A DNA stretch of 56,469 nt from CAJQGY01 sp964417685. Its GTDB lineage: Bacteria; Pseudomonadota; Gammaproteobacteria; Magnimaribacterales; D2472. The stretch covers positions 1-56,469 of the forward strand of contig CAYQIT010000005.1 of assembly GCA_964417685.1 (NCBI GenBank), given 5' to 3'. The notes beneath the pieces were generated by a model. It was not told the DNA's origin. It searched no databases and worked only from the letters and a program-made list of their open reading frames with translations. Shown here in pieces: positions 32,963 through 41,471 of this stretch (positions are counted from its first letter, which is position 1; the number at the start of each line of letters is the position of its first letter). The translations under genes were made by a program, and so were the position numbers.

Positions 32963-33306
32963 CTATGAATAACAAGCCCAACATCTTTAGCGCCTCTTAA
33001 AGCTCCCGGCTTTGAGACTCTTAATTTGAGGGACTTAATATCAAATTCTTCTTTTATTAACTTTGCAATTCCATCAGCTAAGCTTTCTTGAAGTTTGAAT
33101 GATGACTCTTCAACAAATTTAATAACTGCCTTCGATATTTTTTTATAATCTATTGCATCTTCGATTGAATCAGATGAAGCAGCCTTTTCACAATCAAATG
33201 GAAATTCAATATCAATACTTACTTCTTGCTTAGTCTCTCTTTCCCAGTCAAAAATTCCAATTATGGTTTTAATTCTTAAGTCTTTTATATAAATAATATC
33301 TTCCAT
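32959..33306 (-). CDS. folB: Dihydroneopterin aldolase
   Basis: 115 residues from ATG 33306, whose first base is the last base of the tsaD stop; the frame is open further upstream but would lie inside tsaD. MEDIIYIKDLRIKTIIGIFDWERE is split as the family start MEDIIYIKDLRI and TIIGIFDWERE, with later DYKKISKAVI and the catalytic-Lys region near SKPGALRGAK. It makes 6-hydroxymethyldihydropterin and can epimerise to monapterin, the kind of substrate used by FolM. Confidence 0.92.
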   Translation of the reverse strand: MEDIIYIKDLRIKTIIGIFDWERETKQEVSIDIEFPFDCEKAASSDSIEDAIDYKKISKAVIKFVEESSFKLQESLADGIAKLIKEEFDIKSLKLRVSKPGALRGAKDVGLVIHR

Positions 33307-34307
33307 TACGATAACTCCGAAAGTGGCCATCTTGCCCTTACACAAGATTCAACAGGTTTATTTTTACTTGATCCTCTTAGAGACCCCAAATATGCAATCA
33401 TGGCCGCATTGTCTCCACAATATTTAAGATCTGGGTAAAAAACTTTTATATCTAGCGTATCTTCAAGTTCTTTTATAGATGATCTTAATTTTTTATTTGC
33501 TGCAACTCCTCCAGCTATAATTATTTCTTTTCTGCCAGTGGACTCAATTGTTTTTGTTATTTTTTTTACAAGCACTTCAATAACTGCAGCTTGGAAAGAT
33601 GCTGCTATATTTGACTTAATGGAGTCATGCATCTGATCAATTTCTTTTACTTTATAAAGAACAGAAGTTTTTAGTCCGCTAAAACTTAAATTAAGATCAT
33701 CGCTATGCAGCATTGGTCTTGGAAATTTATATGATGCAGGATCTCCATCTAATGCTATTCTCTCGATATGTGGGCCTCCTGGATATGGAAGTTCAAGTAA
33801 TTTACCTACCTTATCAAATGCCTCTCCAACAGCATCATCAACTGATTGACCGATAATTTCATAATCGCCAAAAGCCTTAACATCTACAATCATGGTATGG
33901 CCTCCACTAACAAGGAGGCATATGTATGGTGTTTCAATTTCTTCAAATTCCATACTAGGTGAAACCAAATGTCCTTCGAGGTGATTAACTGGGATTAGTG
34001 GAATATCTAATGAATATGATAAACCTTTGGCAAAGCTCTCTCCTATAAGTAAAGCTCCAAGTAAGCCAGGTCCTGCGGTATATGCAATCTGATCAATAGA
34101 ATTTAAATCAATTCCATGTGTTGCATCTTTAAAAACTTTAATAATCTTATTGCAGTGATCTCTTGAGGCAAGTTCTGGAACCACGCCACCATATTCAGCA
34201 TGAAGATCTATCTGGCTAAAAACTGATTCGCCAATAATCCCTTGCTCAGAATCATATACAGCAACTGCTGTTTCGTCACATGATGTTTCAATACCTAAAG
34301 TTTTCAT
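33306..34307 (-). CDS. tsaD: tRNA N6-threonylcarbamoyladenosine transferase TsaD
   Basis: 333 residues from ATG 34307, giving MKTLGIETSCDETAVAVYD; eight earlier residues are open but not family-like. The metal site His residues are in PVNHLEGHLVSP, and GHTMIVDVKAFGDYEIIG, DDAVGEAFDKVG and IAGGVAANKKLR are intact. It completes the t6A modification on tRNAs that read ANN codons. It diverges from rpsU with 50 bases between, as in enterics. Confidence 0.97.
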   Translation of the reverse strand: MKTLGIETSCDETAVAVYDSEQGIIGESVFSQIDLHAEYGGVVPELASRDHCNKIIKVFKDATHGIDLNSIDQIAYTAGPGLLGALLIGESFAKGLSYSLDIPLIPVNHLEGHLVSPSMEFEEIETPYICLLVSGGHTMIVDVKAFGDYEIIGQSVDDAVGEAFDKVGKLLELPYPGGPHIERIALDGDPASYKFPRPMLHSDDLNLSFSGLKTSVLYKVKEIDQMHDSIKSNIAASFQAAVIEVLVKKITKTIESTGRKEIIIAGGVAANKKLRSSIKELEDTLDIKVFYPDLKYCGDNAAMIAYLGSLRGSSKNKPVESCVRARWPLSELS

Positions 34308-34357
34308 AAAAAAGTTTTGCAAAATAATCAATTAAAGCCTAAACTAGCGAACTTATT

Positions 34358-34573
34358 ATGCCTTCAATTATTATAAAAGAAACAGAACACTTTGATATTG
34401 GTTTAAGAAAATTCAAACGTGCATGTGAAAAAGCTGCAATTGTTCCAGAAATAAGAGCAAGAGAATTTTATGAGAAACCAACAGAGAAAAGAAAACGCTT
34501 AATGGCTGCTGCTGTAAAAAGAGCACGAAAATCTAATAGAAAATTTTCTTTTTCAAGATCTAGATTTAGATAA
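34358..34573 (+). CDS. rpsU: 30S ribosomal protein S21
   Basis: 71 residues, full length, very basic. DIGLRKFKRACEKAAIVPE and REFYEKPTEKRKR are the family core. S21 helps the ribosome pair with the Shine-Dalgarno sequence. It is followed two bases later by yqeY. In most gammaproteobacteria rpsU is directly followed by dnaG and rpoD; here those genes lie 28 kb away on the other strand, while the divergent tsaD neighbour is kept. Confidence 0.98.
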   Translation: MPSIIIKETEHFDIGLRKFKRACEKAAIVPEIRAREFYEKPTEKRKRLMAAAVKRARKSNRKFSFSRSRFR

Positions 34574-34575
34574 GT

Positions 34576-35019
34576 TTGTCTCTTCTCGCTGATATCAAAT
34601 CCGATCTCAAGCAGGCAATGCTTGAAAAAAACTTATTGGCAAGAGACACCATTCGTATGTTCCTATCTGAAATTCAGAGATATGAAATTGATACAAGAGA
34701 AACTGCTGATGATGCTAAAGCTCTTCAGATCATTAATAAAATGATTAAACAAAGAAATGATTCAATTGAGCAATTTAAAAAAGGTGGCAGAGATGATCTT
34801 GTTTCAAAAGAACAGTCTGAAATTGATGTTCTTATTAAGTACAAGCCTGCGCAACTAAGCGAATCAGAGTTAGAAGTAAAGGTTGATGAAGCTATAAAAT
34901 CTTCAGGGGCTTCATCTATGAAAGATATAGGCATGGTGATGGGTACCCTAAAATCCTCATTAGCCGGTTCAGCCGATATGGGCCTTGTCAGCAAGGTTGT
35001 TAAAGATAAGCTAAGCTAG
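34576..35019 (+). CDS. yqeY: GatB/YqeY domain protein
   Basis: 147 residues from TTG 34576, two bases after rpsU, giving the family start MSLLADIKSDLKQAM. The helical YqeY fold shows DTIRMFLSEIQRYE, IEQFKKGGRDDLV and SSMKDIGMVMGTL. It is related to the tail of the GatB amidotransferase subunit; the function of the free protein is unknown. The same rpsU-yqeY pairing is common in bacteria. Confidence 0.92.
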   Translation: MSLLADIKSDLKQAMLEKNLLARDTIRMFLSEIQRYEIDTRETADDAKALQIINKMIKQRNDSIEQFKKGGRDDLVSKEQSEIDVLIKYKPAQLSESELEVKVDEAIKSSGASSMKDIGMVMGTLKSSLAGSADMGLVSKVVKDKLS

Positions 35020-35033
35020 TAAATTAACTAATT

Positions 35034-35738
35034 ATGAAAAGAAGCAACAATCGACAACCTAATGAGTTGCGCGAAATAAAAATTGAGCCTAACTTTAATA
35101 TACACGCAGAGGGCTCCGTGCTCGTAAGTTTTGGTAATACAAAAGTTATATGTACTGCGACTATAGAAAATAGAGTTCCTCGCTGGATGAGAAATAGTGA
35201 AGAAGGTTGGATTACAGCTGAATATGGAATGCTACCTAGATCTACCAATGAAAGAATGGGAAGAGAGGCTGCAAGAGGCAAACAAAGCGGAAGAACGCAA
35301 GAAATTCAAAGACTTATTGGAAGATCCCTTAGACAAGCAGTTAACTTAAAGTACTTGAAGGGTAAAACAATAAATATCGATTGTGATGTTATTCAAGCTG
35401 ATGGAGGCACTAGAACTGCCTCTATAACTGGAGGATGTGCTGCCTTATTTTTAGCTTTAAACAATCATCATGATGACAATAGAGCCATCAATACATTTGT
35501 AGCTGCAGTATCGCTAGGGATACTTGATGACAAAGTTATACTCGACCTTGATTACCAAGAAGATAGCTCTGCAGAAACAGACTTGAATTTAGTAATGACT
35601 GATGAATTAAAATTAATTGAGATTCAAGGAACTGGTGAAGAGAGTCCTTTTTCAAAAGAACAGCTTTCTGAAATGATAGAAATAGGCTCCCAAGCAATTG
35701 AACAAATAATTGAAATACAGAAATCTAGTATTAAATAG
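35034..35738 (+). CDS. rph: Ribonuclease PH
   Basis: 234 residues, phosphorolytic 3'-5' exoribonuclease of the PNPase fold. The core shows GSVLVSFGNTKVICTAT, GWITAEYGMLPRST, GRSLRQAVNL, DCDVIQADGGTRTASITGG and EIQGTGEE. It trims tRNA 3' ends. The frame is intact, unlike the frameshifted Escherichia coli K-12 gene. Its stop overlaps the pyrE GTG by one base, keeping the rph-pyrE operon. Confidence 0.97.
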   Translation: MKRSNNRQPNELREIKIEPNFNIHAEGSVLVSFGNTKVICTATIENRVPRWMRNSEEGWITAEYGMLPRSTNERMGREAARGKQSGRTQEIQRLIGRSLRQAVNLKYLKGKTINIDCDVIQADGGTRTASITGGCAALFLALNNHHDDNRAINTFVAAVSLGILDDKVILDLDYQEDSSAETDLNLVMTDELKLIEIQGTGEESPFSKEQLSEMIEIGSQAIEQIIEIQKSSIK

Positions 35739-36376
35739 TGAAAGAATATCAAAGTAAATTTTTAGATATTGCGCTTAAAACAGAAGCATTAGAGTTTGGT
35801 TCATTCACTTTAAAATCTGGTAGACAAAGTCCATATTTCTTTAACGCCGCTAAAATGTTAAATGGCGGTAATTTATATGATCTTGGTCATTGTTATGCAG
35901 ATGCCATAATGGACTATGGACTTAATTTTAATTGTATATATGGTCCTGCTTATAAAGGGATATTTTTAGGTTCAATAGTATCGATGGCTTTTAGCGAGAA
36001 TGGCAATAATTATTCTTTGTCTTTTAATAGAAAAGAAGAAAAAGATCATGGTGAGGGGGGCAATATAATAGGTCAATCTCCAGCAGGAGATGTTCTAATA
36101 ATAGATGATGTTTTATCTGCTGGGACTGCTGCGAGGGAGTCTATAGAAACCATTAAAAGCTATGGAGCAAATCCTAAAAGCTTCATTGTTGGGCTTGATA
36201 GACAGGAAAAAGGAACTTCAAATAAATCTGCAAAAGATCAGTTAGAATCAGATTTTGGTATAAGTGTAAAATCTATTATAAATTTAGACACCTTAATATC
36301 TTTTACTGACAACAATTCTCGGTATGAAAAATACCTTGATGAATTGAAAGACTATAGAAATAACTGGGGAGCCTAA
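35738..36376 (+). CDS. pyrE: Orotate phosphoribosyltransferase
   Basis: 212 residues, GTG start. FGSFTLKSGRQSPYFFN, the GPAYKGIFLG loop and the PRPP motif VLIIDDVLSAGTAARES are present. It makes orotidine monophosphate in pyrimidine synthesis. There is no gap between rph and pyrE, so the attenuator that controls pyrE in Escherichia coli has no place here. Confidence 0.97.
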   Translation: MKEYQSKFLDIALKTEALEFGSFTLKSGRQSPYFFNAAKMLNGGNLYDLGHCYADAIMDYGLNFNCIYGPAYKGIFLGSIVSMAFSENGNNYSLSFNRKEEKDHGEGGNIIGQSPAGDVLIIDDVLSAGTAARESIETIKSYGANPKSFIVGLDRQEKGTSNKSAKDQLESDFGISVKSIINLDTLISFTDNNSRYEKYLDELKDYRNNWGA

Positions 36377-36377
36377 A

Positions 36378-36992
36378 ATGTTTTCAGGTATTGTTGAATG
36401 CATGGGCAAGATAACAACTATAGATAAAACCAAAGACTATTATCAAGTTGAAGTCAGTTATCCATCAGGATTTAATGAGCATCTAAAGAAAGGAGCTAGT
36501 ATAGCTGTTGATGGTATTTGCTTAACTTCTAAAGATAATGGTCATGGCCAACTTAAATTTGATGTAATACCTGAAACAATTAATAAAACTAGATTCTCTC
36601 AATTAAAAGTAGGTGATGCAGTAAACTTAGAAAGATCAATATCTGCATCTTCAGAAATTGGCGGTCACCTTATGTCAGGTCATATTCAATGTATTGGAGC
36701 AGTTAAGGATATTAATGATAAAGGTGAAATAAAGGATATTCAGATCGAAATACCCTCTCCATTTTCGAAGTATATAATTGAGAAAGGCTACATTGGCGTT
36801 AATGGATGCAGTCTAACGATTGGTGGAGTAAATGATAATTGCTTTTACGTACACCTAATTCCAGAAACACTTCAGATAACTAATATTTCTAAACTAAAGA
36901 TTGGGAACATGGTCAATATAGAAATTGATCAAAATACTATAGCAATAGTAGATACTGTAAATAATTTCTTATTGGCTCAAAAATCTAGCTAA
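36378..36992 (+). CDS. ribE: Riboflavin synthase alpha chain
   Basis: 204 residues in two homologous lumazine-binding halves: MFSGIVECMGKI with VDGICLTS, and IGGHLMSGHIQCIG with VNGCSLTI. It dismutates 6,7-dimethyl-8-ribityllumazine to riboflavin. It is one base after pyrE. Its last 24 bases overlap the end of the convergent pyrB gene. Confidence 0.96.
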   Translation: MFSGIVECMGKITTIDKTKDYYQVEVSYPSGFNEHLKKGASIAVDGICLTSKDNGHGQLKFDVIPETINKTRFSQLKVGDAVNLERSISASSEIGGHLMSGHIQCIGAVKDINDKGEIKDIQIEIPSPFSKYIIEKGYIGVNGCSLTIGGVNDNCFYVHLIPETLQITNISKLKIGNMVNIEIDQNTIAIVDTVNNFLLAQKSS

Positions 36993-37877
36993 GACTGCCA
37001 TTCTAATAGCAACACCGTTAGCAATTTGATTTCTAATAACGCAGTTCTCTGATTGATATGCTGTCTCAGATATCTCTATATCCATGTTTACAGGGCCAGG
37101 ATGCATTATTATTGCATCACCTTTTGCCATTGAAATCCTTTCAGTTGTTAACTGATATAGGCTTTTATATTCTTCTAAATCTAAATTTAAATCAGATTCA
37201 AACCTTTCATGCTGTATTCTTAAAGCCATAACAACATCTGCATCAAGTATTGCTTGATCTAAGTTTGGTTCAAAATTTCCAATGGCTGGATCAGTATAAT
37301 CTTTGCACATGCTTGGATGCCCGCAAAAAGTTAGAGAGTCTATAGGAAAATTTGAAATACCTTCTACAAAAGATTTAACTACTCTTGAGTGATCTAAATC
37401 TCCAACAATGGTAATTTTTAAATTATCAAAATTATTCTTAAATTGTCTTATAGTCATTAAATCGATAAGCGCTTGTGTTGGATGAGAGATTGAACCCTCG
37501 CCTGCATTAATAAATGTCATTTCGGGCATGTATTCTACTAGTTCTGATATAACAGACTCTGTATGCCTTACGATACATAGGTTTACTCCCATTAAAGAAA
37601 GGGCATCAACAGTTTGGAAGATTGATTCTCCTTTTGAAACAGAAGAACCGGCAACATTAAAGTCAATTACCGAGCATCCTAAATTCTTTCCAGCAATTTC
37701 AAATGAGCACTTTGTCCTTGTGCTAGGCTCAAAAAATAAGTTAGCTATTGTTTTGTCTGGGAAAAGGGCTTCTTTTTTAAAGCCACCGTCTTCGTTAAAA
37801 AAATTTTCTGAAAATTCTAAAAGAGATAAGATCTCGTCTTTTGCAAGGTCGTTTAGTGATAATAAGTTTTTATTCAT
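36969..37877 (-). CDS. pyrB: Aspartate carbamoyltransferase catalytic chain
   Basis: 302 residues from ATG 37877, MNKNLLSLNDLAKDEIL; upstream residues in the open frame overlap ridA and are not family-like. The carbamoyl-phosphate loop reads FFEPSTRTKCSFE, and HPTQALIDLMTI and MHPGPVNMDIEI are intact. It catalyses the first committed step of pyrimidine synthesis. No regulatory chain gene (pyrI) or pyrC is next to it, so it is of the class without the enteric allosteric partner. It overlaps ridA by eight bases. Confidence 0.95.
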   Translation of the reverse strand: MNKNLLSLNDLAKDEILSLLEFSENFFNEDGGFKKEALFPDKTIANLFFEPSTRTKCSFEIAGKNLGCSVIDFNVAGSSVSKGESIFQTVDALSLMGVNLCIVRHTESVISELVEYMPEMTFINAGEGSISHPTQALIDLMTIRQFKNNFDNLKITIVGDLDHSRVVKSFVEGISNFPIDSLTFCGHPSMCKDYTDPAIGNFEPNLDQAILDADVVMALRIQHERFESDLNLDLEEYKSLYQLTTERISMAKGDAIIMHPGPVNMDIEISETAYQSENCVIRNQIANGVAIRMAVLARFLSQ

Positions 37878-38256
37878 TTGCAAGGACCACTGCATCAATT
37901 TCAACATCAACCCCAAGCGGCAAAGATGAGATTTCTATTGTTGCTCTTGCTGGATATGGCTCACTAAACCTCTCTACCATAACTTGATTTACGATGCTAA
38001 AGGATTCGAGATCGGTCAAATAAATAGTAATTTTGACAATATCAGAAAGCTCTTTGCCAGCCTCTTTGCAAATACTCTCAATATTATTGATAACTTGATG
38101 GGTCTGAGATTCAATAGAATCTTTAATAACATTGCCTGACTTTGGATCAATTGGTACTTGTCCAGAAATATAAATAAAGCCTCCAGCTTCAACGGCCTGA
38201 GAATATGGCCCAATAGCTTTTGGAGCATTTTCTGTAAAGATTATCTTTTTAGACAT
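37870..38256 (-). CDS. ridA: Reactive intermediate deaminase RidA
   Basis: 128 residues from ATG 38256, which has GGGAG seven bases upstream. NAPKAIGPYSQAVE, YISGQVPIDPKSG and the Arg of YPARATIEISSLP are conserved. RidA hydrolyses enamine/imine by-products of pyridoxal enzymes. An in-frame open stretch of 42 codons precedes this ATG; from ATG 38343 it would encode a 29-residue extension with a hydrophobic segment. ridA next to spoT occurs in pseudomonads and ridA next to pyrB in enterics; here it has both neighbours. Confidence 0.93.
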   Translation of the reverse strand: MSKKIIFTENAPKAIGPYSQAVEAGGFIYISGQVPIDPKSGNVIKDSIESQTHQVINNIESICKEAGKELSDIVKITIYLTDLESFSIVNQVMVERFSEPYPARATIEISSLPLGVDVEIDAVVLANE

Positions 38257-38329
38257 ATTAGAATCTCCCTCATAAACTCTTAAAATTAAGAGTGCACATA
38301 ATACAATAAATATTAATATATGAATTAAT

Positions 38330-40525
38330 TTATTCAGTTTCATTAATGTGTCTTTCACACTTAGAAATAAACTTTTTAGCATTAACTTTTGATATTAATA
38401 AATCTATATGTTCTTGATTATTGACCTCTATTTCTAGGTCAATTATTGCAAAAGTTTTATCAATGGCATTGGTGTTTACAAAGACTACATTTACTCCCTC
38501 TCTTGTAAAGATTGATAAAACATCTGACAAGACTCCAACTTTATTTTCAGTTGTTACTTTAAGCTTGGCTGTATATGTATGTTCTTTTTTATCCTCTTCC
38601 CATAATGCCGGCTGATACCTTGAGTCTGTTGCAAGAAAAGGAACAACTTGTTTGCATATTTTATGATGAATCACTATCCCTCTCTCTGTGTCAGAATGTG
38701 CCACTATTTCATCGCCGTAAATTGGTCTGCAACATTTTGCAAATACAACAGAAACTCCTTCAATTTTTTTATCAGACAGTTTAAGTGGATTAATTTTTTG
38801 CTCAGGTGTGCCTTTTCTTATTTGAAGGCCCTCATAAAATCTCTCAGCAACGATATTTCCAGTTCTTTGGCCTTGGCCAAGCTCAGTTATTAATTTAGTT
38901 AATGATGAAACCCCGATAGATTTAAGTACTCTTTTTAAAGTTGCTCCTTTATAGTCTGATAACTGCAACCCTGATCTTTTTAACTCAGTCTCAAGCATTA
39001 ATTTTCCCACTTTCCTGGCTGATGATACTTTTTGCTTTCTTAGCCTAGCCCTAATTCCACTTCTTGCTCTACTAGTAACAACAAAATTCAGCCATGCCGG
39101 GTCAATTACTATATCTTTTTTCTTTGATGTAATAATTTCAACCGTTTGCCCACTCTCAAGCTCAACATTTATTGGTGCTTCTTTTCTATTAACTTTGCAG
39201 CCAACAATGGTATCGCCTAAATCTTTATGGATTGCATAAGCAAAATCAATTGGTGTGGCCCCAATTTTTAATCCGTAAATATGTCCTTTTGGAGAAAATA
39301 CAAATACTTCTTTTGGATCTAAGTCAGTTTTAATTGATTCGACAAATTCCGAGGAGTCTTTTGAGTCTTTATATAAGTCAATGAGACCTGTCAGCCATTT
39401 ACTTGCTCTTAATTCAGATCCTCTGCCATCTTCTGATGTTTTATAACCCCAATGCGCAGCAACGCCTCTATTGGCTGTATCAAACATGCTTCTGGTTTGA
39501 ACTTGAACTTCAATAGGGAATGCATCAAGAGCAAGAAGAGTTGTGTGCAAGGCCTGATATCCATTCATCTTTGGAATAGCAATATAATCCTTAAATCTAT
39601 TCTCAAGAGGAGCGTAATAGTTATGAATAATTCCAATTGTTCGATAACATTCATCAACACTATCCACTAGGATTCTAAAACCATATACATCTAATATCTC
39701 TGAAAATGGCTTATGTTTTGTTTTAATCTTTTTGTAAATACTAAAAACATTTTTTTCTCTACCTTTTACAGCGGCGCCTTTAATTCCATTTGTTTTGAGG
39801 TTTGCCTTTAGTTCTTTTCTTATTTTTTCAACAATCTTTTTTCTGCCACCACTGGATTTCTTAATAGCAGAATCTAACATTTCTGCACGCAATGGATGAA
39901 TGCACCTAAAAGCTCTTTCCTCTAATTCATTCTTAATATTTATCATTCCAACCCTCAAGGCCAATGGAGCATATATATCTAATGTTTCTTGGGATTTTAT
40001 AATTTGTTTACGCCTTGGCATAAAATCAATTGTTCTCATGTTATGAACTCTGTCACATAACTTAACTAATATTACCCTCACATCATTAGCCATTGCTAAA
40101 GCCATTTTTTGAAAGTTATTTGCATTGGTTTCGGCTTTGTTTTGCATCTTAATTTTTCCAAGCTTACTAACGCCGTCAATTATGTTCGCAACGTCTGATC
40201 CAAAGTTTTTTTCAAGGACTGTTTTTGGTACATCACAGTCTTCTATGACATCATGCATCAAAGCTGCGCAAATTGAATCAGGATCCATTTTAAGTTCAGC
40301 AACGATTTTTGCGACAGCTACAGGATGAGAAATATACGCCGAGCCATCTTTTCTTTTTTGCCCATCGTGAGCTATGAATGCAAAAGTATAGGCTCTTTCA
40401 ATTTTTTTTATATCAGCATTTTTTAGGTAGGATTGAACAGACGCAAGTAAGTATGAGGGAATCCTCAAAAGATCGCTTTCGGAAATATTATTTAAAGATT
40501 TATTTGGGAGCGCTTGATCAGTCAA
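38330..40525 (-). CDS. spoT: Bifunctional (p)ppGpp synthetase/hydrolase SpoT
   Basis: 731 residues. I choose TTG 40525 because GGAG lies six bases before it (40532-40535); a TTG at 40537 would add four residues. The hydrolase domain has SHPVAVAKIV and LMHDVIED. The synthetase domain has YGFRILVDS and the RFKD motif of bifunctional enzymes in ENRFKDYIAIPK, then YQALHTT. TGS (VFSPKGHIYGLKIGATPIDFA divided over this region) and a C-terminal ACT domain follow. It controls the stringent response. It is placed gmk-rpoZ-spoT as usual. Confidence 0.96.
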   Translation of the reverse strand: MTDQALPNKSLNNISESDLLRIPSYLLASVQSYLKNADIKKIERAYTFAFIAHDGQKRKDGSAYISHPVAVAKIVAELKMDPDSICAALMHDVIEDCDVPKTVLEKNFGSDVANIIDGVSKLGKIKMQNKAETNANNFQKMALAMANDVRVILVKLCDRVHNMRTIDFMPRRKQIIKSQETLDIYAPLALRVGMINIKNELEERAFRCIHPLRAEMLDSAIKKSSGGRKKIVEKIRKELKANLKTNGIKGAAVKGREKNVFSIYKKIKTKHKPFSEILDVYGFRILVDSVDECYRTIGIIHNYYAPLENRFKDYIAIPKMNGYQALHTTLLALDAFPIEVQVQTRSMFDTANRGVAAHWGYKTSEDGRGSELRASKWLTGLIDLYKDSKDSSEFVESIKTDLDPKEVFVFSPKGHIYGLKIGATPIDFAYAIHKDLGDTIVGCKVNRKEAPINVELESGQTVEIITSKKKDIVIDPAWLNFVVTSRARSGIRARLRKQKVSSARKVGKLMLETELKRSGLQLSDYKGATLKRVLKSIGVSSLTKLITELGQGQRTGNIVAERFYEGLQIRKGTPEQKINPLKLSDKKIEGVSVVFAKCCRPIYGDEIVAHSDTERGIVIHHKICKQVVPFLATDSRYQPALWEEDKKEHTYTAKLKVTTENKVGVLSDVLSIFTREGVNVVFVNTNAIDKTFAIIDLEIEVNNQEHIDLLISKVNAKKFISKCERHINETE

Positions 40526-40546
40526 GTTATGCTCCAATCAAGGCAA

Positions 40547-40816
40547 CTATACTGCTGGATCAGCCTCACCTTCTTCAGGAGCAGCAAAACCATCCATTAA
40601 TACATCTTCTTCAAGAGTTCTATCAAGCGTTTCTCTATCAATAAGACCTTCTTCAATCTCTCTTAATGCTACTAATGTTGGTTTATCATTATCCCACTCA
40701 ACAAGAGGCTCTCTGCTTGTAGTTGAAAGCTGTCTTGCTCTTTTTGAAGCCATAATGATTAGATCGAATCTACTTGGGATCTTTTCTAAACAATCTTCTA
40801 CTGTAATTCTTGCCAT
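40547..40816 (-). CDS. rpoZ: RNA polymerase omega subunit
   Basis: 89 residues. MARITVEDCLEKIPSRFDL and ASKRARQL are the omega signature, followed by an acidic tail. It assists assembly of RNA polymerase and forms part of a ppGpp site. A good ribosome binding site (TAGGAG) precedes the ATG. spoT starts a few bases after it and gmk ends 40 bases before. Confidence 0.97.
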   Translation of the reverse strand: MARITVEDCLEKIPSRFDLIIMASKRARQLSTTSREPLVEWDNDKPTLVALREIEEGLIDRETLDRTLEEDVLMDGFAAPEEGEADPAV

Positions 40817-40856
40817 ATAAAACTCCTAGGTGCGTATTCTAATTCTTTAGGGCTCA

Positions 40857-41471
40857 TTAATACAACATATCTTTTAAAATCTTTTTAATTAAATCTTCAT
40901 CAACATTGGACGACTTCGAAAAAAAGATATCTTTCAAAGCAATTAATGCATTATTAATATCATCATTTATTATGACGAAATCATATTTTTCATAATGAGC
41001 GACTTCTTTTTTAGCATTTTGTAGTCTTTTCTCAATTGCTGATTCTGAATCTGATTTTCTTCTATTCAATCTTTCGCTTAATTCGTAAAAACTAGGCGGA
41101 AGAATAAATATAGAAGTATTGGCTATACCAGATTGTTGTATTTGATCGAAACCTTGAACATCAATATCTAGTATTACACTTTTACCCTCTTCAAATTTAT
41201 TTTTAATATGAGATTTTAAAGTTCCGTACCTGTGATTATGAACCTGAGCATGCTCAACGAATTCATTTTCATCAATTAGATTTGAAAACATGTTATCTGA
41301 AATAAAATGATAATGAACTCCATTTACCTCCCCTGCTCTTGGGGGTCTCGTTGTTGCAGATATCGATAAGTCAAAATCTTCATGCTCATTAAGTAATTCT
41401 CTAATCAATGTTGATTTGCCTGCCCCAGATGGTGCGGATATAACAAATAATTCTGGTTCTTTATTCAACAT
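40857..41471 (-). CDS. gmk: Guanylate kinase
   Basis: 204 residues. The P-loop is SAPSGAGKSTLI, SISATTRPPRAGEVNGVHYHF binds GMP (split over two strands), and LDIDVQG follows. It phosphorylates GMP to GDP. Its start overlaps yicC by 11 bases and it forms the gmk-rpoZ-spoT run. Confidence 0.97.
   Translation of the reverse strand: MLNKEPELFVISAPSGAGKSTLIRELLNEHEDFDLSISATTRPPRAGEVNGVHYHFISDNMFSNLIDENEFVEHAQVHNHRYGTLKSHIKNKFEEGKSVILDIDVQGFDQIQQSGIANTSIFILPPSFYELSERLNRRKSDSESAIEKRLQNAKKEVAHYEKYDFVIINDDINNALIALKDIFFSKSSNVDEDLIKKILKDMLY

Noticed and set aside
34317..34345. Promoter TTGCAA-17-TAAACT for rpsU
   Set aside because: Four of six in both boxes and a start only a few bases before ATG; such matches occur by chance in AT-rich DNA.
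37528..37929. Open frame of 133 codons opposite pyrB and the end of ridA
   Set aside because: It covers two real genes on the other strand and has no recognisable features.
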